Shown: piece by piece, positions 6,630 through 10,684 of the stretch
Position numbering within the stretch: position 1 is the first letter of the stretch
Layout of the letters: each line of letters opens with the position of its first letter
Assembly (NCBI GenBank): GCA_002496845.1
Contig: DALQ01000050.1
Coordinates: forward strand, 1-10,684
Direction of reading: 5' to 3'
Length of the DNA: 10,684 nt
From: Euryarchaeota archaeon UBA495
GTDB lineage: Archaea; Thermoplasmatota; Poseidoniia; Poseidoniales; Poseidoniaceae
The notes under the pieces: model-generated
What the model saw: only the letters and a program-made list of their open reading frames with translations
The model's database searches: none
Told to the model about the DNA's origin: nothing
Program-made: the position numbers and the translations under genes

Positions 6630-7785
6630 GGCGCCGTTCATCGACGTCTCCGAGCATCTCAGGTTGCTTGGCACGGCGCACGTGGCCACCTCAAGCGTTG
6701 AGGCCGTGCAGCACCACATCGATGCCTTCGCACCCGACGTCGTGGCCGTTGAACTGTGTGCCACACGGCATGAGGCGCTTCGCGCCGATCGTCGCTTGGA
6801 CCGTGAGGGCCTCCGCCGCGTGATGAAAGAAGGCAAGGCTCCACTGGTCTTGTTGCAAGCCCTGTTGGCGGCCGAACAGCGGAAGATGGGCCTTGACGAG
6901 GGCCAGCAACCCGGGGCCGAACTTCTGGCCGCGGTGGAGTGTGCCGAAGCGCGTGATCTGCGGGTTGAACTCGTGGACCGCGACATCCAGACCACCCTTC
7001 GAAGGGCCTGGAAGCGCATGCGCTTTCGCGAGCGTGTGCGTCTTCTCTGGGCTTTGCTTGAGGAGGACGACGAAGACGACGAGTCCTTCGATTTGGACAC
7101 CTTGCTTGGTGACGGCGATCTCCTGAGCGACCTGATGGAAGACTTGCGCACCATTTCGCCGGGAGCCGGGGCGGTGCTCATCGACGAGCGAGACGCCTAC
7201 ATCGCGGAGAAGGTGCGCCGCCTTGAGGGCCAAGGCCGAACGCTGGTGGTCGTTGGGGCAGGGCATCTCAAGGGCATCGCGGCCCATCTCGAAAAGACCG
7301 ATGCTCCAGAGGTCGATTTGTCTCCTCTGGACACCTTGCCTGAGCCTTCCGTGGTTCGGCGTGCGGTGCCTTGGGTCCTTCCCTTGCTGGTGTTCGGGAT
7401 CGTTGGTTGGAACGTGATGAACGACTCCACCGAGGCCCTCATCGAGTTGTTCACCATTTGGACGGCGGCCAATGCGGTGCTCGCTGCCCTCGGGTGCCTT
7501 CTTGCTCGTGGTCATCCCTTTGCGGTGCTGACCGCAGCCCTCGCTTCGCCCATCACGTCGTTGAATCCAACGCTGGCGGCGGGATGGTTCGCTGGGTACG
7601 TGCAGTTGCGCGTGGTTGAGCCCAGTGCGGAAGACCTGACCCAATTTCTCAAACTCGAACGGGTGGGCGATTTCTGGCGAAACAAAGCCGGGCGAGTCTT
7701 GCTTGTGACGGCCCTCTCCAACCTTGGCTCCATGCTTGGAGCATGGGTGGCTGCGGGCGCTTATGCCGGCTGGATCACCCTTTGA
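6622..7785 (+). CDS. TraB/PrgY family membrane protein
   Basis: From the ATG at 6622 the protein is 387 residues, typical for archaeal TraB/PrgY proteins. The soluble N-terminal domain has the family's LLGTAHVATSSVEAV (15-29) and PDVVAVELCATRHEAL (38-53), then LIDERDAYIAEKV (186-198) and VVVGAGHLKGI (209-219). These contain the conserved His, Glu and Arg residues proposed to form a TIKI/erythromycin esterase-like active site. The C-terminal part has about three to four membrane segments, with the signature GHPFAVLTAALASPITSLNP (297-316) and QLRVVEPSAEDL. PrgY of enterococci limits pheromone activity; the role in archaea is unknown and may be proteolytic. An acidic run, EEDDEDDESFD (147-157), interrupts the helical region. 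The start overlaps the DHH stop by eight bases. The 3' end overlaps folP on the other strand by 11 bases. Confidence 0.92.
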   Translation: MSEAPFIDVSEHLRLLGTAHVATSSVEAVQHHIDAFAPDVVAVELCATRHEALRADRRLDREGLRRVMKEGKAPLVLLQALLAAEQRKMGLDEGQQPGAELLAAVECAEARDLRVELVDRDIQTTLRRAWKRMRFRERVRLLWALLEEDDEDDESFDLDTLLGDGDLLSDLMEDLRTISPGAGAVLIDERDAYIAEKVRRLEGQGRTLVVVGAGHLKGIAAHLEKTDAPEVDLSPLDTLPEPSVVRRAVPWVLPLLVFGIVGWNVMNDSTEALIELFTIWTAANAVLAALGCLLARGHPFAVLTAALASPITSLNPTLAAGWFAGYVQLRVVEPSAEDLTQFLKLERVGDFWRNKAGRVLLVTALSNLGSMLGAWVAAGAYAGWITL

Positions 7786-8647
7786 GGTTGAACGGGCGAA
7801 GCGCGGCCAACATGTCGCGGTGCGGCTCCACGTCGTGGACCCTGAGCACGCCGACCCCACGCAAGCACGCCAACGCGGCCAAACCCAAGGTGCCGGGCAG
7901 GCGGTCGTCAGGGTCAGCATGTCCGGTGAGGTGGCCAACCACCGATTTTCGGGACACGCCCCACAACACGGCCCAGCGCTCCCCGTCGGTCAAACCCTCG
8001 CCGCCGTTCAACAACGCGAGGTTGTGGTGGTGTTCCTTTCCGAACCCGATGCCGGGGTCGAGGCACACCAGGTCAGAGGGGTGCCCGCGGGCGACCAGTT
8101 CGTTCGCGGTGGAGAACAAGGCCGTGTGAACGTCATGCACCACGGCGTCGTATTGCACGTCGTCTTGCATGGTCTGAGGTGTGCCCTGCATGTGCATGAT
8201 GCACACGGCTGCGCCCGTGTTCACGGCGACGTCCATCATGCCTGGATCACGCAACCCACTGACGTCGTTGATCATGTCGGCACCTGCCTGAATCGCAGCA
8301 CTGGCCACCGAAGCATGCCGTGTGTCAATCGAGACCAACCCATCGGGATTTGCTGCTTTGAGCTGGCGAATGACCGGAAGGACCCGCGCCATTTCTTCTT
8401 CATGGGACACAGGTTCCGCACCAGGGCGCGTGGATTCTCCCCCAACGTCGACCCATGTGGCACCGGCCTCGAACATCAGGAGCCCTCGCTTGACGGCCGC
8501 TTCGCCGCTGACGCGGGAACCCGCATGGAAGGAATCGGGGGTCACGTTCAGGATTCCCATCAAGCGAGGCAACCCGTCGTTGTCCGGCCGAATGGCCCGT
8601 GCCAACCGGTCTCGGCGCGCATCGTCGCCCTGAAGGTCGGAGGGCAC
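7775..8647 (-). CDS. folP: Dihydropteroate synthase
   Basis: The enzyme condenses p-aminobenzoate with hydroxymethyl-dihydropterin diphosphate to make dihydropteroate, a cytoplasmic step of folate synthesis. With the GTG at 8647 the protein is 290 residues, close to the 270-290 of bacterial enzymes. All loops and motifs are present: GILNVTPDSFHAGS (31-44), GGESTRPGAEP (69-79), SIDTRHASVA (106-115), NDVSG (127-131), MHMQGTPQTMQ (151-161), LDPGIGFGKE (196-205), SRKS (232-235) and RVHDV (269-273). The frame is open further upstream, with an ATG at 8719 and a GTG at 8734. Those would give 314 or 319 residues and overlap the divergent gene. The 8647 start has a CTTATGAAG element at the same 26-base spacing as neighbouring promoters, but the N-terminus remains uncertain. 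No other folate gene is in the window. Confidence 0.95.
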   Translation of the reverse strand: MPSDLQGDDARRDRLARAIRPDNDGLPRLMGILNVTPDSFHAGSRVSGEAAVKRGLLMFEAGATWVDVGGESTRPGAEPVSHEEEMARVLPVIRQLKAANPDGLVSIDTRHASVASAAIQAGADMINDVSGLRDPGMMDVAVNTGAAVCIMHMQGTPQTMQDDVQYDAVVHDVHTALFSTANELVARGHPSDLVCLDPGIGFGKEHHHNLALLNGGEGLTDGERWAVLWGVSRKSVVGHLTGHADPDDRLPGTLGLAALACLRGVGVLRVHDVEPHRDMLAALRPFNLKG

Positions 8648-8667
8648 GCCCTCCCCAACCCGAGAGT

Positions 8668-8677
8668 CTTCATAAGG
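8668..8677. promoter_or_regulatory. Candidate shared TATA-like element between divergent folP and the 8698 gene
   Basis: On the plus strand TTCATAAGG (8669-8677) places its A exactly 26 bases before the ATG at 8698. Read on the minus strand, the same bases give CTTATGAAG (8676-8668). Its A (8673) is exactly 26 bases before the GTG of folP at 8647. The box is near-symmetric and lies at the centre of the 50-base gap, so one TBP site could serve both directions. The minus-strand half depends on the folP start being right. Confidence 0.45.
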
Positions 8678-8697
8678 AGGCAGGGGGAAGCGTTCCC

Positions 8698-9351
8698 ATG
8701 GTCGAAGTCGAGGCTCCATCGGAAGGGGCCACACAGGTTCTCCCCGATCAGGAGAACATCGATCTCGCCGATCGGCTGATGGTGCGCTTTGAGCCCGACG
8801 GCGGACAGGGCCTCAACGCCATGCTTTCCAACCGAGCAAAATCGGGCGCCATGGTCATCGCAGGGCTCGGTTTCTTCATCTGGATCAGCGTTTTCTTCAA
8901 CCTTGATTCCAGCGCCGAGGCTGACGACACCATCCTCCTCAACTTCTCCTTCCACACCATCGCCATTGTGGTGGCGTTGCTGAGTTTCTTGGCCGCCATT
9001 TTCTCCGAACTCGGCAGCGAGCGTGGTCGGGCGGCGCCGAGCCTGATGGCCGGGCCGATGCAATTCTTTGCCATCATCTACGTGTTCGAGCCGCTGGCCA
9101 CAGGGGCCATGTCCGACGCGCTCACCGTGGAGGAAGGCCTCTGGCGAAGCATTCGTTTGTTGGTCATCTTCGGGGGAGCCTACTACGGGGCTCGGCTGAT
9201 CATGGAGGCGTATTTCCTGGTGTGGTTGCGAACCTTCTGCGACACCTTTGGCTACGTCCCAGGCGACGTCCAACGCAGCCTCGCTGCGGCCGCTCCAGAG
9301 GTGGCCTCGCCTGACGCAGAAATGGTCCTTGAACTCGAAGACCTCGATTGA
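8698..9351 (+). CDS. Membrane protein of unknown function (about four helices)
   Basis: I do not recognise a family. From the ATG at 8698 the protein is 217 residues. A polar, acidic N-terminal stretch of about 48 residues precedes hydrophobic segments at roughly 50-68 (MVIAGLGFFIWISVFF), 84-103 (SFHTIAIVVALLSFLAAIF), 118-134 and 152-176. A final soluble tail of about 40 residues ends in the acidic LELEDLD. Aromatic residues are abundant in the last helix (AYYGARLIMEAYFLVWLRTF). No catalytic motif, signal sequence or metal-binding pattern is evident. Upstream in-frame codons to 8599 lie inside folP and are Arg/Pro-rich, so the ATG at 8698 with its promoter-like box is the better start. It precedes trm56 by 38 bases, but trm56 has its own apparent promoter. 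Confidence 0.75.
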   Translation: MVEVEAPSEGATQVLPDQENIDLADRLMVRFEPDGGQGLNAMLSNRAKSGAMVIAGLGFFIWISVFFNLDSSAEADDTILLNFSFHTIAIVVALLSFLAAIFSELGSERGRAAPSLMAGPMQFFAIIYVFEPLATGAMSDALTVEEGLWRSIRLLVIFGGAYYGARLIMEAYFLVWLRTFCDTFGYVPGDVQRSLAAAAPEVASPDAEMVLELEDLD

Positions 9352-9360
9352 GCCGAGCGC

Positions 9361-9369
9361 TTGATGAGG
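9361..9369 (+). promoter_or_regulatory. Candidate TATA-like promoter element of trm56 (leaderless)
   Basis: TTGATGAGG begins nine bases after the stop of the preceding gene. Its A (9364) is exactly 26 bases before the ATG at 9390. There is no Shine-Dalgarno sequence between the element and the ATG. It differs from the lemA element at one position. Confidence 0.45.
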
Positions 9370-9389
9370 GGCACGGCCACCCGCACGGC

Positions 9390-9941
9390 ATGGGTGAGCG
9401 AATTGACGTGCTCCGTTTGGGGCACCGAAAGGGGCGTGACCCACGCATCTCTACCCATCTTGCCCTTGTGGCGCGCGCCATGGGCGCAGATCGTTTCCTG
9501 CTCGCGGGCGATGAAGACGAGAAGATGTTTGAGAACGTGCGGTCGGTCGAATCACGCTTCGGTCAGGCCATGGATCTGGAGTACCTCGATTCTCCGATGG
9601 GATGGCTGCGCACCTTCGCGCGCAAGGATGCTGGCGACGGCCAGCCCGGCACCGTGGTGCACCTGACGATGTACGGCATTCCGCACCGTGAAGCCATTCC
9701 TCACATCCGTCGTGACCGGCCCATCACCGTGGTCGTGGGTGGCGCCAAGGTGCCCCCAGAGGCGTTTTCCTTGGCGCATCACAACGTCTCCGTTGGCCAG
9801 CAGCCCCACTCCGAGGTCGCAGCCCTCGCCTTGTTCCTCGACGCATGGACGGAAGGGGCCGGTTTGGAGCGAACCTTCGATGCACCCAAACTCGTGATTC
9901 ACCCGAGCGCCCGTGGAAAAAACGTCACGGAAGAAGAGTGA
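9390..9941 (+). CDS. trm56: tRNA (cytidine(56)-2'-O)-methyltransferase, archaeal Trm56
   Basis: Trm56 is the SPOUT-family enzyme that methylates the 2'-OH of C56 in the T-loop of archaeal tRNAs using S-adenosylmethionine. The 183-residue protein aligns along its whole length with the family. It starts with VLRLGHRKGRDPRISTHLAL (7-26), then has ARAMGADRFLLAGDEDEKM (28-46), HLTMYGIP (91-98), VVVGGAKVP (114-122) and the trefoil-knot NVSVGQQPHSEVAALALFLD (132-151). It ends with an ARGK tail, as in other archaeal members. The family is essentially archaeal, so this gene is the strongest taxonomic marker in the window. An in-frame TTG at 9348 would overlap the previous gene and add an unconserved His-rich leader. 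The ATG at 9390 puts the conserved LRLGHR near the N-terminus, as in homologues. Confidence 0.95.
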   Translation: MGERIDVLRLGHRKGRDPRISTHLALVARAMGADRFLLAGDEDEKMFENVRSVESRFGQAMDLEYLDSPMGWLRTFARKDAGDGQPGTVVHLTMYGIPHREAIPHIRRDRPITVVVGGAKVPPEAFSLAHHNVSVGQQPHSEVAALALFLDAWTEGAGLERTFDAPKLVIHPSARGKNVTEEE

Positions 9942-9954
9942 TTTCGCCGAACGC

Positions 9955-9967
9955 AAAAGCGATTTTT
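9955..9967 (+). terminator. Possible transcription stop after trm56 (T-run)
   Basis: A run of five T residues (9963-9967) follows AAAAGCG, 22 bases after the trm56 stop. Archaeal termination often uses short T-runs, and this is the clearest one in the window. The pairing AAAA/TTTT is too weak to be a real hairpin. Confidence 0.22.
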
Positions 9968-9974
9968 GGCCCCA

Positions 9975-9988
9975 ATCATTATTGAAGG
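9975..9988 (+). promoter_or_regulatory. Candidate AT-rich promoter element of carA
   Basis: ATCATTATTGAAGG is the most AT-rich stretch in the 63-base gap before carA. It lies about 17-30 bases before the ATG pair at 10005/10008. TTATTGAAG (9979-9987) fits the TTNATRAGG pattern at 7 of 9 positions, with the right spacing to the second ATG (10008). It sits inside an inverted repeat described in the findings. Confidence 0.35.
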
Positions 9989-10004
9989 CCGGTCGGGCCA
10001 AACG

Positions 10005-10684
10005 ATGATGTCGGGGAACAATTCGGACCCGCCCCGACTGCCCGACGCAGCCGACGTCTTTGCACACGGTGAAGCGCCTCCACGTGCCAACGGCCCTGGG
10101 CTGTTGTTGACCGCCGACGGTCAGCGCTACCATGGCCGCTTGTTTGGAGCGGAAGGCATTGGGGAAGGCGAACTTGTGTTCACCACCGGCATGATGGGCT
10201 TCCAAGAGTCCCTGACCGATCCGTCCTTCGCCGGGCAGGTCCTGACCTTCACCTACCCACTCATCGGGAACTACGGCGTGCATGCCGGCCGTTCTGAATC
10301 CGGTCGCGTGTGGCCACGAGGCGTGGTCGTCCGCCATGCCATGGAGGAGCCTGACCACCGTGACAGCATCGGCACGGTGGATGCCTTCCTTCGCCATCAT
10401 GGTGTACCGGGCATCGAAGCCATCGACACACGCGCCATCACCCGGCACGTGCGTGAACTCGGAACCGTGCTGTGCGTGTTCGGCCCGGCCTCGGAAGAAG
10501 TGGCGCTGCAGGCGCGCCTCGATGCCCTGACCTCTCCGGAACTCGAGGACCTTGTGGCGGAGGTCAGCGTGCGTGAAATTGTCCACCTCAACCCTGGTGC
10601 AAAGGACGACCTTGGGCGGCCTCTGCCTCGTCTCGCGGCGTTGGATTGTGGTGTGAAGAACAACATCCTGCGCCACCTCTGCCT
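10005..10684 (+). CDS. carA: Carbamoyl phosphate synthetase small subunit (cut by the right edge)
   Basis: CarA hydrolyses glutamine and passes ammonia to CarB for carbamoyl phosphate, the precursor of pyrimidines and arginine. The frame is open from the ATG pair at 10005/10008 to the window end (226 codons). After an unconserved leader of about 32 residues come LLLTADGQRYHGRLFG, GELVFTTGMMGFQESLTDPS, GQVLTFTYPLIGNYG and GIEAIDTRAITRHVRELG, all hallmarks of the small-subunit N-terminal domain. LDCGVKNNILRHL, near the edge, opens the class I glutamine amidotransferase domain. The catalytic Cys-His-Glu triad lies beyond the window, so activity cannot be judged. The leader is longer than in typical CarA, so the start may be later, but the promoter-like element favours 10005 or 10008. 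A carB gene would be expected downstream. Confidence 0.93.
   Translation, partial: MMSGNNSDPPRLPDAADVFAHGEAPPRANGPGLLLTADGQRYHGRLFGAEGIGEGELVFTTGMMGFQESLTDPSFAGQVLTFTYPLIGNYGVHAGRSESGRVWPRGVVVRHAMEEPDHRDSIGTVDAFLRHHGVPGIEAIDTRAITRHVRELGTVLCVFGPASEEVALQARLDALTSPELEDLVAEVSVREIVHLNPGAKDDLGRPLPRLAALDCGVKNNILRHLC

Noticed and set aside
6691..7938. A long (415-codon) open frame on the minus strand across the TraB gene
   Set aside because: It is opposite TraB, which has all its family motifs. The antisense product is rich in His, Arg and Gln with no recognisable domain. High-GC codon bias keeps such frames open.
8648..8734. The N-terminal extension of folP to ATG 8719 or GTG 8734
   Set aside because: It gives a leader of more than 50 residues before GILNVTPDSF, longer than usual, and overlaps the divergent gene. 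It is not excluded, because the frame is open.
7724..8779. A 351-codon plus-strand open frame across folP
   Set aside because: It is antisense to folP, whose motifs are all intact, and has no recognisable domain.
9552..10676. A 374-codon minus-strand open frame across trm56 and carA
   Set aside because: It runs antisense to two strongly conserved genes and through their intergenic promoter region, and shows no motifs.
1..10684. CRISPR array, tRNA or rRNA, insertion sequence, integrase or defence system
   Set aside because: I saw no regularly spaced repeats, tRNA-like cloverleaf sequence, transposase motifs or terminal inverted repeats. All genes fit housekeeping or poorly known core families.

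Overview
The window looks like chromosome from a high-GC uncultured marine euryarchaeon. Marine Group II (Poseidoniales, Thermoplasmatota) is the best guess. The archaeal call rests mainly on a complete Trm56 (the archaeal tRNA C56 ribose methyltransferase) and is supported by an archaeal-type TraB/PrgY protein, a YjbQ protein, a LemA protein, and apparent leaderless promoters. The group-level call is inference. I see no rRNA, tRNA, CRISPR array, insertion sequence or other mobile element, and no gene-free stretch above 300 bases. This is compact core-type chromosome with 12 protein genes, two of them cut by the window edges.

Layout: (1) 1-452 (-) is the first 150 codons of an NAD kinase-like gene, diverging from 538-1188 (+), a four-helix membrane protein of unknown function. 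(2) 1226-4606 (+) is a tight cluster: a YjbQ/UPF0047 protein, a PaaI-like hotdog thioesterase with an unassigned second half, a thiolase, and a TauE/SafE membrane transporter. The thioesterase and thiolase point to acyl-CoA metabolism. (3) 4652-7785 (+) is a second cluster: LemA, a DHH/DHHA1 phosphoesterase with an N-terminal Rossmann-like region, and TraB/PrgY, whose start overlaps the DHH stop. (4) 7775-8647 (-) is a complete bacterial-type dihydropteroate synthase (folP), convergent with and overlapping traB by 11 bases. (5) 8698-9351 (+) is an unknown membrane protein divergent from folP, followed by trm56 (9390-9941). (6) From 10005 (+) to the window end is carA, the small subunit of carbamoyl phosphate synthetase, cut just after its glutaminase domain begins.

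No single novel operon stands out. The most distinctive signal is regulatory. A nine-base element of the form TTNATRAGG sits at exactly the same spacing (its A 26 bases before the start codon) upstream of lemA, the 8698 gene and trm56. Weaker versions sit at the same spacing before the 538 gene and, on the minus strand, before a GTG start of folP. These genes have no Shine-Dalgarno sequence. Cluster-internal genes (TauE, DHH, TraB) instead carry GGTG-type Shine-Dalgarno sequences 5-6 bases before their starts. This fits leaderless transcription of lead genes with ribosome-binding-site initiation inside operons, and it helps choose several start codons. At 8668-8677 one near-symmetric box appears to serve two divergent genes.
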